Source: an archaeon (GTDB taxonomy: Archaea; Methanobacteriota; Methanobacteria; Methanobacteriales; Methanobacteriaceae). Taken from it: a stretch of DNA of 7,498 bases. The notes under the pieces are model-generated. The model ran no database searches and was not told the origin of the DNA. It worked only from the letters and a program-made list of their open reading frames with translations. The stretch is from NCBI GenBank assembly GCA_024409165.1, contig JAKSUE010000067.1, positions 1 to 7,498 on the forward strand. Direction: 5' to 3'. How positions within the stretch are numbered: position 1 is the stretch's first letter; every line of letters begins with the position of its first letter. Below are positions 1-6,240 of the stretch, one piece after another. Both the position numbers and the translations under genes were made by a program.

Positions 1-15
1 AATAATTATTTTTTA

Positions 16-37
16 AAATATCAAATATTAGATATTT
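16..37. promoter_or_regulatory. Inverted repeat upstream of the DUF4012 gene
   Basis: AAATATC (16-22) and GATATTT (31-37) are perfect 7-bp arms around an 8-base spacer, 30 bases before the start codon. A TATA-like ATATAAAT lies at 44-51, but it is too near the ATG at 67 to leave room for a leader carrying the visible ribosome-binding site. The true promoter may be in or left of the inverted repeat. All-A/T arms in an AT-rich spacer can arise by chance. Confidence 0.2.
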
Positions 38-66
38 AAAGAGATATAAATTTTAGAAGGGATAAT

Positions 67-786
67 ATGAGAAGAAATAAATTAATTATTGCTATCCTCT
101 TTGTTATTTTAATTGGATTATTAGCAGTGGTTGCAGGTCAACTTTTCTTCACAGAAAATTTAAATGAGGGTTCCCAAAATATCCTTGTTTTAGCTATTGA
201 TGAAAGTGAAACTAGACCTGGACTTGGTGCTGTCGATATGGCATTTTTAGTTCATTTAGAAAATGGAACTATTAAAAATTATACTCCTGTATTCCCACAT
301 GGAATGACACACCCAACTGTTCAAGAACCACCGGAATATCAAGCGGCAGGTGCTGGTCAGATGTTATTATTACACGACTGTTTCTACTGGGAAGATTCAC
401 AACAAGATTTAAAATATGCAAAAGAAATTGTTGAATATCAAAGTAATGGAACCGTACATGTTGATGCAGTTGTAGGAGTAACTACCACAGCTGTAGATGC
501 AGTTATTCAAGCTGCAAATCCTCTTGAAGTTAATGGTCAAACCCTTCAAGTTAGTGCAATTGATTTAATCCGTGAAAATGATAATCTATATGGTGGAGCA
601 TTAGACCGTGGCGAAGCAGTTAAAGTTTTAGCTAAAGCTCTTTCTAAAGCTGCAAAAGACCCGGATAAAAAATCTAAAATGATTTCCGCTGCAATGGATC
701 AATATTCCAAAGGAAATATTGTAGTCTATCCAGCAGCAGCATTTGTAAAATTAGTTGCTATAAAAGGAATGGACTCTATCGTTTAG
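67..786 (+). CDS. DUF4012-family membrane-anchored protein (239 aa)
   Basis: The function is unknown. Residues 1-5 are basic (MRRNK) and about 6-25 form one hydrophobic helix, so the protein is probably anchored in the membrane with the rest outside. Two stretches resemble DUF4012. Around 38-72, NILVLAIDESETRPGLGAVD followed by a hydrophobic strand and NGTIKNY recalls the family's N-x-E-x-R-P-x-G-G segment. Around 131-175, VHVDAVVGVTTTAVDAVIQA and then NPLEVNG recall its 'D-x-hydrophobic ... G-P-v-x-v-n-G' segment. DUF4012 proteins resemble LytR-CpsA-Psr (LCP) cell-wall ligases, so a role in surface polymers is possible but only inferred. At 239 residues it is much shorter than many bacterial members and is essentially the core domain. 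NGT (66, 127) and NYT (71) fit archaeal N-glycosylation sites. The start is supported by AGAAGGGAT at 55-63, just before ATG. It stands alone in the window, with a terminator downstream; upstream neighbours are cut off. Confidence 0.7.
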   Translation: MRRNKLIIAILFVILIGLLAVVAGQLFFTENLNEGSQNILVLAIDESETRPGLGAVDMAFLVHLENGTIKNYTPVFPHGMTHPTVQEPPEYQAAGAGQMLLLHDCFYWEDSQQDLKYAKEIVEYQSNGTVHVDAVVGVTTTAVDAVIQAANPLEVNGQTLQVSAIDLIRENDNLYGGALDRGEAVKVLAKALSKAAKDPDKKSKMISAAMDQYSKGNIVVYPAAAFVKLVAIKGMDSIV

Positions 787-820
787 ATTTATACTATCTA
801 ATACAAATCAATATATTCTA

Positions 821-865
821 ATAATAGCTATTAAATAGCTATTATCTTATTTTTTTATTTTTTTA
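821..865 (+). terminator. Hairpin plus T-tract terminator after the DUF4012 gene
   Basis: ATAATAGCTATT (821-832) and AATAGCTATTAT (834-845) are perfect reverse complements around one base. This gives a stem of about 11 bp once a minimal loop is left, followed at once by T-rich sequence with two seven-T runs up to about 864. The structure is also a direct repeat, because AATAGCTATT (823-832 and 834-843) is a 10-bp palindrome that occurs twice. A T-tract after the coding strand's stop codon is what archaeal RNA polymerase uses to terminate. The tract is oriented for the + gene, 35 bases after its stop. Confidence 0.75.
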
Positions 866-1020
866 CATTTTAATAATTAAAAAAATTCATTATTAAATAA
901 AATATAACAAGTTATAAATTATTATAAAAAAATAGATTGAAAATATAATTTAAATTAAAAATCACTAAATTATAAATCCAATCAATATCTAAATAATCTA
1001 AATTTTTAAATTATGCAAAA

Positions 1021-2286
1021 TTATAATTCCCAAGCTTTTTTAAGTGCAATTTCAATGGCATTAGAAGTTTTTTCTAAATCTTCTCTAGTATGAGCACCAG
1101 ATATAAAATTACATTCAAATTGACTTGGAGGTATGAAAATACCTTGTTTTAAAAGTTCATTAAAGTAAACCATGAACTTTTTAGTATCAGATTGTTTAGC
1201 AGTTTCATAATTGAAAACTGGATTTCTATTAAAGTAAATTTGGAACATAGAAGCAAGACCTACAACTTGAAGTTGAAGACCAATTTCACCTAACATATCA
1301 ATAAGGCCTTTTCTAAATTCATCACTTTTTCTTGAAACATCAACATAAAATTGATAATCTAATTTTTTAAGTGTAGAAAGACCAGCTTGAATTGTAACTG
1401 GATTTCCAGCAAAAGTACCTGCTTGATAAACAGGACCATTAGGAGCAATCATTTCCATAATTTCTCTTTTACCTGCATAAGCACCAATAGGGAAACCTCC
1501 ACCAAGAACTTTACCAAAAGTAACAAGATCAGGTTTTACACCAAAGTATTCTTGAGCTCCACCACGAGAAACTCTAAAACCAGTAATAACTTCATCAAAG
1601 ATTAAAAGAACACCATATCTCTTAGTTACATTACGTACAAATCTTAAAAATCCAGGTTCAGGTTGAACACAACCAATATTTCCCATAACAGGTTCCATAA
1701 TAACACATGCAATCTCATCAGCATGAGCTTCCATTAAATAAGCAAAAGCCATTTTATCATTAAATGGAATAGAAAAAGTATTACTTGTAGTTTCTTCAGG
1801 AATACCTTGAGAATCAGGTAAACAAGCAGCACCAGAACCAGATTTCACAAGCACATAATCATGAGCCCCATGATAAGCCCCCTCAAACTTAACAATCTTT
1901 TTCTTACCAGAATAAGCTCTTGCAAGACGAATAGCTGCCATAGTAGCTTCAGTACCAGAGTTTACAAAACGAACCATATCAGCACAAGGAACTCTATTAA
2001 CAACTTCCTTAGCTAACTTAATTTCATTTTCAGTAGGTGCACCATAAGCAGTACCCTTCTTCATCTGTTCATAAACCTCAGCCATAACCTCGTCATCACC
2101 ATGACCTAATAAAACAGGACCATAACCTAAACAATGGTCAATATAACTATTTCCTTCAACATCTGTAATATAAGCTCCTTTAGCTTCTTTTACAAAAAAT
2201 GGATAAGGTTCATAAGCACGAACAGGAGAATTAACTCCACCAGGAGTCACAATTTTAGACTCATTAAATAATTCTTGTGAATTCAT
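1021..2286 (-). CDS. hemL: Glutamate-1-semialdehyde 2,1-aminomutase
   Basis: This PLP enzyme converts glutamate-1-semialdehyde to 5-aminolevulinate. It is the last step of the C5 route that feeds tetrapyrroles, which in a methanogen means F430 and corrinoids as well as heme-type products. The whole 421-residue length matches the family. Visible marks are the N-terminal TPGGVNSPVRAY (14-25), the cofactor-phosphate loop NSGTEA (109-114), YHG (138-140), the PLP-ring aspartate in FDEVITGFR (D231), and the Schiff-base lysine in FGKVLGGGFPIGAY (K259). YQAGTFAGNP (287-296) is also typical of the family. Nothing essential is missing. The start is ATG at 2286, with AGGAA about 7 bases upstream on the coding strand. 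It is transcribed alone, divergently from aroA' and convergently with the DUF4012 gene. A weak AATTAT/ATAATT stem (1028-1023 with 1014-1009) spans the stop codon, but no strong T-tract follows it. Confidence 0.97.
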   Translation of the reverse strand: MNSQELFNESKIVTPGGVNSPVRAYEPYPFFVKEAKGAYITDVEGNSYIDHCLGYGPVLLGHGDDEVMAEVYEQMKKGTAYGAPTENEIKLAKEVVNRVPCADMVRFVNSGTEATMAAIRLARAYSGKKKIVKFEGAYHGAHDYVLVKSGSGAACLPDSQGIPEETTSNTFSIPFNDKMAFAYLMEAHADEIACVIMEPVMGNIGCVQPEPGFLRFVRNVTKRYGVLLIFDEVITGFRVSRGGAQEYFGVKPDLVTFGKVLGGGFPIGAYAGKREIMEMIAPNGPVYQAGTFAGNPVTIQAGLSTLKKLDYQFYVDVSRKSDEFRKGLIDMLGEIGLQLQVVGLASMFQIYFNRNPVFNYETAKQSDTKKFMVYFNELLKQGIFIPPSQFECNFISGAHTREDLEKTSNAIEIALKKAWEL

Positions 2287-2334
2287 AATCTAATTCCTAT
2301 AATTTTATAATTATTAATAAACTTTTAATTATGA

Positions 2335-2342
2335 ATATATTT
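2335..2342 (-). promoter_or_regulatory. Possible TATA box of hemL
   Basis: On the minus strand AAATATAT is preceded by the purine-rich GAAAATTA, as expected for a BRE/TATA pair. The roughly 25-base offset would put the transcription start near 2312, giving a leader of about 26 bases that includes the AGGAA ribosome-binding site. The region is so AT-rich that other boxes are possible, for example around 2365-2372. Confidence 0.3.
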
Positions 2343-2352
2343 AATTTTCATC

Positions 2353-2420
2353 CTTAATAAATTTTGTATAAAAGTATTAAAGTAAAAAGACTTAATAAAT
2401 AAAAATTATTAAAGTAAAAA
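2353..2420. repeat. Duplicated two-block repeat in the hemL/aroA' divergent spacer
   Basis: Two different words occur twice in the same order. CTTAATAAAT is at 2353-2362 and 2391-2400, and TATTAAAGTAAAAA is at 2375-2388 and 2407-2420; all copies are exact. The 14-bp word recurs at a 32-bp interval, close to three helical turns, so both copies would face the same side of the DNA. They lie between the possible promoters of hemL and aroA'. This suggests either a regulator-binding pair or an old local duplication with an insertion or deletion between blocks. No known factor can be named. Confidence 0.6.
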
Positions 2421-2430
2421 TACCATTTAA

Positions 2431-2453
2431 TTTATATTATTTAAAATATATAA
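2431..2453 (+). promoter_or_regulatory. Possible promoter (TATA region) of aroA'
   Basis: TTTATATTAT (2431-2440) and AAATATATAA (2444-2453) both resemble archaeal TATA boxes and lie 92-114 bases before the aroA' start codon. Either would start transcription around 2456-2478 and leave a leader of roughly 65-90 bases. Which box is used cannot be decided from sequence. Confidence 0.3.
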
Positions 2454-2464
2454 TTATAAAATGT

Positions 2465-2507
2465 ATGATTGTTAAAATGAATCATTGCCTACAAAATTAA
2501 GATTCAT
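2465..2507 (+). promoter_or_regulatory. Overlapping inverted repeats in the aroA' leader
   Basis: ATGATT (2465-2470) can pair with AATCAT (2480-2485), and ATGAATC (2477-2483) can pair with GATTCAT (2501-2507). The two pairings share bases 2480-2483, so in RNA they would exclude each other. The shared word ATGAATCAT is itself almost palindromic. The arms contain G and C in an otherwise A/T spacer, which makes chance pairing less likely. Either a DNA operator or a leader structure is possible. Stems of 6-7 bp are short and no known riboswitch is recognised. Confidence 0.35.
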
Positions 2508-2544
2508 ATAACAACATCATTTTAAAAAAAATGGAGTTTATACA

Positions 2545-3345
2545 ATGAGTGTAACTGGTAAAAAAATTCGATTAGAAAGAATTATAAACAGAGAAACTAA
2601 AAGAACTGTAATTGCTCCTATGGATCATGGTATTTCAGATGGTCCTATAAGAGGAATTGTAAATATTGATGAAACTATTGAGAAAATATCTCAAGGTGGT
2701 GCAGATGCTGTACTTATGCACAAAGGTATTGTAGGAAGAGGTCACAGAGGATACGGTAAAGATATCGGTCTTATTGTACACTTATCTGCAAGTACTTCTT
2801 TAAGTCCAGATCCAAACCAAAAAGTAACTGTAACCACTGTTGAAAGAGCTATTCAATTAGGTGCAGATGCTGTTTCTGTACATGTAAATGTAGGTTCTGA
2901 AAATGAATCTGAAATGTTAATGGAACTTGGTGAAATCTCTGAAACCTGTAGTTACTGGGGAATTCCACTCCTTGCTATGATGTACCCAAGAGGTGCAAAA
3001 GTAACTGGTGAACATGATGTAGATATGGTAAAACATGCTGCTCGTGTAGGTTCTGAACTTGGTGCAGATATTATTAAAACCAACTACACAGGTGACCCTG
3101 ACTCATTTAAAGAAGTAGTTGATGGTGCATTAGCTCCTGTAATTATCGCAGGTGGTCCAAGAGTAGAAACTAATAGAGACTTATTAGAAATGGTAAGAGA
3201 TTCTTTAGAAGTTGGTGGAGCTGGAGTAGCATTCGGTAGAAACTTCTTCCAAGCAGAAGACCCAAGAAAAATCACTAAAGCTATTTCTGAAGTTGTACAC
3301 AATGATTTAGATGTTGAAGAAGCTTTAAAAATCATTGAAAAATAA
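2545..3345 (+). CDS. aroA': 2-amino-3,7-dideoxy-D-threo-hept-6-ulosonate (ADH) synthase
   Basis: This aldolase-type enzyme makes ADH from 6-deoxy-5-ketofructose 1-phosphate and L-aspartate semialdehyde. It is the first step of the archaeal route to 3-dehydroquinate that replaces DAHP synthase. The 266-residue protein shows the archaeal fructose-bisphosphate-aldolase class I fold pattern: APMDHGISDGP (24-34), the strand motif VLMHKG (56-61), MMYPRG (145-150), IIKTNYTGD (176-184), IIAGGPR (200-206) and GGAGVAFGRNFFQ (224-236). The expected catalytic residues are D27, Y147 and the Schiff-base K178. Their spacing matches the Methanocaldococcus enzyme MJ0400 with a constant offset of six. The start is ATG at 2545, with GGAG eight bases upstream. 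It heads the + gene run and is followed after 154 bases by aroB', the next enzyme of the pathway. A lysine-type transaldolase of the same superfamily is the main alternative, but the pairing with aroB' settles the call. Confidence 0.96.
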   Translation: MSVTGKKIRLERIINRETKRTVIAPMDHGISDGPIRGIVNIDETIEKISQGGADAVLMHKGIVGRGHRGYGKDIGLIVHLSASTSLSPDPNQKVTVTTVERAIQLGADAVSVHVNVGSENESEMLMELGEISETCSYWGIPLLAMMYPRGAKVTGEHDVDMVKHAARVGSELGADIIKTNYTGDPDSFKEVVDGALAPVIIAGGPRVETNRDLLEMVRDSLEVGGAGVAFGRNFFQAEDPRKITKAISEVVHNDLDVEEALKIIEK

Positions 3346-3380
3346 AATAAACTAAATTAAAATAAAATAAACTAAAATAA
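3341..3380 (+). repeat. 20-bp A/T tandem duplication starting at the aroA' stop codon
   Basis: Bases 3341-3360 and 3361-3380 are two adjacent 20-bp units (AATAAAATAAACTAAA plus four bases) that differ at one position. The first unit contains the TAA stop of aroA' at 3343-3345. Because 20 is not a multiple of 3, the repeated TAA words fall in several frames. Replication slippage in low-complexity sequence is the simplest origin. Confidence 0.65.
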
Positions 3381-3430
3381 AGAAAAATAAAACTTATTAA
3401 TTATTAATATTAACAAAACAATTAAAATAA

Positions 3431-3472
3431 ATTAAATTTAAAAAATTAAATTTAAAATATTAAATTTAAACC
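3431..3472 (+). repeat. Three 14-bp tandem units, each with the palindrome TTAAATTTAA
   Basis: ATTAAATTTAAA occurs exactly at 3431-3442, 3445-3456 and 3459-3470, a strict 14-bp period; only the last two bases of each unit vary. Each copy holds the perfect 10-bp palindrome TTAAATTTAA. The array ends about 15 bases before the aroB' ribosome-binding site. It could be a multi-site operator, a flexible or bent segment, or a slippage product. In RNA the units could also pair with each other. Confidence 0.7.
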
Positions 3473-3499
3473 ATTGAAAAAACAAAAGGAGGTTAAAAA

Positions 3500-4627
3500 T
3501 TGTCAAATAAATTCGCATGGATTATGTCACCTGATAAAGATTGGGATGATAAAAAAGAATTAATAACAACTGGACTTGAATCTGGAATTGATTATGTTCT
3601 TGATTTAAAAGATGAAGAAAATATCAGAAAAGTCGGAAACTTTAACATTATATCAAATAAAGAGGATGCAGACATTTATTTAATTGGTATAAATGGAGAA
3701 GGTGATACTAGTTATCCACTTAAAGATTTAAACAGTTCTAAAGATATTAATGAAGCTAAAAAAGCTAAATCTGAAGGAAAAGTGGTTTGTGCATATATTG
3801 AAATTATAGACAAATTACATGAACAATTAGCAGTAGCTATTGGGAAAATAGTAGACTATATAATCCTTGTTGGTAAAGATTGGACAGTTATCCCTCTTGA
3901 AAATATTATTGCAGACTTACAAAAAGAAGATGTTAAAATAATAGCTGCTGTAAAAGATGCTGAAGAAGCACAAGTAGCTATTGAAACATTAGAAGTAGGT
4001 ACTGACGGAGTAATCTTTGAAGCAAAAGATTTCTCACAAATTAAAGATATATCTAATCTAATCGAATCACTCTCAAGTGAAAAATACTCTTTAGAAGATG
4101 TAACCATAACAAACATCAAATCTCTTGGTTCTGGAGACAGAGTTTGTATTGATACAACAACTATGATGAAACCTGGAGAAGGAATGTTAATTGGATCATA
4201 CTCCAAATCAATGTTCTTTGTACACAGTGAATCATTAGAAAGTGAATACGTTGCATCAAGACCATTTAGAGTAAATGCAGGTCCAGTTCAAGCTTATGTA
4301 ATGGTCCCTGGTGGAAAAACCAGATACCTTAGCGAACTTGAAACTGGAGACGAAGTTTTAATTGTAGATAACGAAGGAAACACTAAAACTTCAATTGTAG
4401 GCAGATGTAAAATTGAAAAAAGACCTTTAATTCTTGTTGAAGCAGAATTCGAAGGTATGAAAATTAAATCATTACTCCAAAATGCAGAAACCATTAGATT
4501 AATCAATAAAAACAAAGAACCTGTATCTGTCACAGATTTAAAAGCAGGAGACAAAGTAAAAGCATACATTGACACTAATGCAAGACATTTTGGAATAGCT
4601 ATTGAAGAAAATATTGTTGAAAAATAA
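3500..4627 (+). CDS. aroB': 3-dehydroquinate synthase II (archaeal, NAD-dependent)
   Basis: This enzyme oxidatively deaminates and cyclises ADH to 3-dehydroquinate using NAD+, the second step of the archaeal entry into the shikimate pathway. It is unrelated to bacterial AroB. The 375-residue protein has the family's conserved blocks: FAWIMSPDKDWD (5-16), DWTVIPLENIIA (127-138), GSGDRVCIDT (210-219), MKPGEGMLIGSYSKSMFFVH (223-242), RPFRVNAGPVQAY (254-266), GKTRYLSEL (272-280) and ARHFGIAIEE (361-370). It is slightly longer than the Methanocaldococcus homologue and appears intact. Translation starts at TTG (3500) rather than ATG. The choice is fixed by a perfect AGGAGGT at 3487-3493, six bases upstream, and by the family N-terminus beginning right after it. 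It lies downstream of aroA' in the same direction. No T-tract occurs in the spacer between them, so co-transcription is likely. Confidence 0.96.
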   Translation: MSNKFAWIMSPDKDWDDKKELITTGLESGIDYVLDLKDEENIRKVGNFNIISNKEDADIYLIGINGEGDTSYPLKDLNSSKDINEAKKAKSEGKVVCAYIEIIDKLHEQLAVAIGKIVDYIILVGKDWTVIPLENIIADLQKEDVKIIAAVKDAEEAQVAIETLEVGTDGVIFEAKDFSQIKDISNLIESLSSEKYSLEDVTITNIKSLGSGDRVCIDTTTMMKPGEGMLIGSYSKSMFFVHSESLESEYVASRPFRVNAGPVQAYVMVPGGKTRYLSELETGDEVLIVDNEGNTKTSIVGRCKIEKRPLILVEAEFEGMKIKSLLQNAETIRLINKNKEPVSVTDLKAGDKVKAYIDTNARHFGIAIEENIVEK

Positions 4628-4701
4628 TATTTAATAAAAATAACTACTAAAATGATTAAATAAAATAAAATAATTCTAATAGTTAAAAAGAGGAAAATTA
4701 A

Positions 4702-5274
4702 ATGAGAATCAAAGAATCTGAAACAGTTAGAAGTTTCTTAGCTATTGAAATCGACAAAGAATTAATTCCAAAGATTTCAGAAGTCCAAGATGCTTTTAAA
4801 CAAACAAAAGCTAATGTAAAATATGTTAAAGAAGAAAATATGCATTTTACATTAAAATTCTTTGGAGATGTTGATGAAGATAAACTTGAAGAAATTGAAT
4901 CTGCAATTAACAAAGTTCTTAAAAATCATTCCTCTTTTGATTTAACTATTGAAGGTTGTGGAAACTTCCCAAAACCAGATATAATCAAAGTAATCTGGAT
5001 AGGAATAGCTAAAAACGACCCAATGATAAATCTTCAAAAAGACTTAGACAAAGAATTCAAAAAAATAGGTTTCAGAAAAGAGAAAAAGTTCATATCACAC
5101 CTCACAATAGGTAGACCAAGAAATCAAAAAGATAAAAACGAACTTAAACAAGTTATCAAAGATAATAAAGATGTAAAAATTGGAAAAATGACTGTAAATA
5201 AAATACATCTTAAAAAAAGCACACTCACCCCAAAAGGACCTATTTACGAAGATATAAAAGTATTTGAATTATAA
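4702..5274 (+). CDS. thpR: RNA 2',3'-cyclic phosphodiesterase (2'-5' RNA ligase family)
   Basis: This is a 2H-phosphoesterase superfamily protein. Members hydrolyse 2',3'-cyclic phosphates on RNA ends, and some show 2'-5' RNA ligase activity in vitro; the physiological substrate in archaea is unsettled. The two catalytic motifs are intact: MHFTLKFFG (H48-F-T50) and SHLTIGRPR (H133-L-T135), about 85 residues apart as usual. RSFLAIEI (10-17) is the typical first strand, and LKKSTLTPKGPIYE (170-183) matches the usual C-terminal segment. The protein has about eight extra residues before the usual M-R-x-F-x-A-I start. No later in-frame start codon exists before that strand, and GAGGA at 4690-4694 sits seven bases before this ATG, so the extension looks real. 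It follows aroB' by 74 bases with no T-tract between. In several archaea thpR adjoins the CCA-adding enzyme gene; here the next gene is a nitroreductase. Confidence 0.94.
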   Translation: MRIKESETVRSFLAIEIDKELIPKISEVQDAFKQTKANVKYVKEENMHFTLKFFGDVDEDKLEEIESAINKVLKNHSSFDLTIEGCGNFPKPDIIKVIWIGIAKNDPMINLQKDLDKEFKKIGFRKEKKFISHLTIGRPRNQKDKNELKQVIKDNKDVKIGKMTVNKIHLKKSTLTPKGPIYEDIKVFEL

Positions 5275-5326
5275 ATCACCAATATTCAAAATCACTAAAA
5301 CACTAATAACACAATAAAGGGATATT

Positions 5327-5836
5327 ATGAATGCATTATTCAATAGAAAAAGTATCAGACAATACAGAGATTTAGAAGTTGAAGATAAAAAAATTGAAAA
5401 ATTATTAAAAGCAGGAATGCAAGCTCCTTCTGCACATAACACCCAACCTTGGGAGTTTATTGTTGTTCAAGATCCTGTAGCTATTGAAAAAATCGCACTT
5501 ATGAGTAAATATGCAAAACCTGCACATAACAGCCCTTGTTGTATCATAACATTATGTAATATGAATAATGTTAAAGATAAAAAAACAGAAGATTGGATTC
5601 AGCAAGACATGAGTGCATGTACTGAAAACATCTTAATCCAAGCAGTAGAAGAAGATTTAGGAGCAGTTTGGCTTGGAACTTACCCTGATGAAGAACGCTC
5701 CAACTACTTAAGAGAACTCTTCAATGTACCAGAACACATCATACCTTTCTCTGTAATCGTTGTAGGTTATCCTAAAGAAAAATACGAAGCAGAAGACAGA
5801 TTTGATGAAACAAAAATCCATTATGAAGTTTACTAA
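5327..5836 (+). CDS. Nitroreductase-family FMN oxidoreductase
   Basis: This is a small flavoprotein of the nitroreductase superfamily, which work as FMN-binding homodimers and reduce nitro compounds, quinones or flavins with NAD(P)H; the natural substrate here is unknown. Family marks are RKSIRQYRD at 7-15 (phosphate-binding arginines and serine), APSAHNTQPWEF at 33-44 (FMN loop), and GAVWLG at 112-117, followed by the usual turn before the C-terminal strand IPFSVIVVGYPKEK at 139-152. At 169 residues it is a typical short single-domain member without an insertion lid. A cysteine pair (C71, C72) lies in a core strand and C77 is close by; there is no ferredoxin-like domain. The ATG is preceded by AAGGGAT about four bases upstream, a short spacing also seen for other genes here. 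It lies 52 bases after thpR and 42 before the next gene, on the same strand and without a T-tract, so it probably belongs to the same transcript. Confidence 0.93.
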   Translation: MNALFNRKSIRQYRDLEVEDKKIEKLLKAGMQAPSAHNTQPWEFIVVQDPVAIEKIALMSKYAKPAHNSPCCIITLCNMNNVKDKKTEDWIQQDMSACTENILIQAVEEDLGAVWLGTYPDEERSNYLRELFNVPEHIIPFSVIVVGYPKEKYEAEDRFDETKIHYEVY

Positions 5837-5878
5837 ATATATCAATACTACATTAAATTTAATAAAAAATAAGATATT

Positions 5879-6166
5879 ATGTCAAAGATTATAGATAAAT
5901 TCATAGCAGGTTCATTAAGTTCTGAACAAATTGGTTTTACAACCCATTATCATAAAAGAATAATGGAAAGAGAAATTAATAGAGATTATATCAAAAACTT
6001 AATTCTAAATGAAGATTATGTGGATTTTTATGAAGACCTTAAACAAAAGGGCGATTTTAAAATAATTTACCCAAGTGAAAACTCAGGATACCAACTTGTT
6101 GTAGTAGTAACAACAAACTCCACAAATCTAGTTGTAAAAACAGCATATGAACAAAAAATAAGATAA
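5879..6166 (+). CDS. Small DUF4258/RelE-like protein (95 aa)
   Basis: The family call is tentative. The pattern THYHKRIMEREINRDYIKN (22-40), then an acidic stretch NEDYVDFYED (44-53), strands FKIIYP (60-65) and YQLVVVVTT (71-79), and a final VVKTAYE (85-91) follows the DUF4258 outline: H-x-x-x-R-x-x-x-R-x-I, then alternating strands ending in a 'v-T-x-y-e' strand. That domain has the fold of RelE-type toxins and of related non-toxic proteins. H23, H25, R27, R31 and E91 are the residues most likely to matter. No antitoxin-like gene lies next to it, so calling it a toxin is not justified. The ribosome-binding site is poor: only AAGAT close to the ATG, similar to the AAGGGATATT before the nitroreductase. 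The start was chosen because no other in-frame ATG precedes the conserved part. A tandem repeat overlaps its last codons. Confidence 0.6.
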   Translation: MSKIIDKFIAGSLSSEQIGFTTHYHKRIMEREINRDYIKNLILNEDYVDFYEDLKQKGDFKIIYPSENSGYQLVVVVTTNSTNLVVKTAYEQKIR

Positions 6167-6198
6167 AATAAGATAAAATAAGATAAAATAAGATAAAA
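6155..6198 (+). repeat. 10-bp tandem repeat (AGATAAAATA) over the stop codon of the 95-aa gene
   Basis: AGATAAAATA is repeated exactly at 6161-6170, 6171-6180 and 6181-6190. It continues as AGATAAAA to 6198 and is preceded by a partial unit at 6155-6160, about 4.4 copies in all. The first full unit encodes the final arginine and the TAA stop (6164-6166). The period is close to one helical turn. The sense strand is A-rich with no T-run, so this is not a terminator, and it is far too short and regular for CRISPR. Confidence 0.8.
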
Positions 6199-6240
6199 AT
6201 ACTAAAATTAAATAAATTAAAACTATTAAATTAATATAAA

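Noticed and set aside
1387..1605. 72-codon open frame antisense to hemL
   Set aside because: It lies fully inside hemL on the other strand, has low-complexity Asn/Ser/Thr-rich translation and no family resemblance.
3084..4575. Open frames of 83, 116 and 93 codons on the minus strand inside aroA' and aroB'
   Set aside because: They are antisense shadows of conserved genes, serine/isoleucine-rich, with no recognisable domain.
4698..4913. 71-codon minus-strand frame over the start of thpR
   Set aside because: It is antisense to the conserved first catalytic motif region of thpR and has no independent evidence.
5263..5290. TTTGAAT/ATTCAAA hairpin over the thpR stop as a terminator
   Set aside because: The stem is 7 bp with a 14-base loop and no T-tract follows on the plus strand.
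6155..6198. CRISPR-like array
   Set aside because: The units are 10 bp, adjacent and without spacers; it is a simple tandem repeat.
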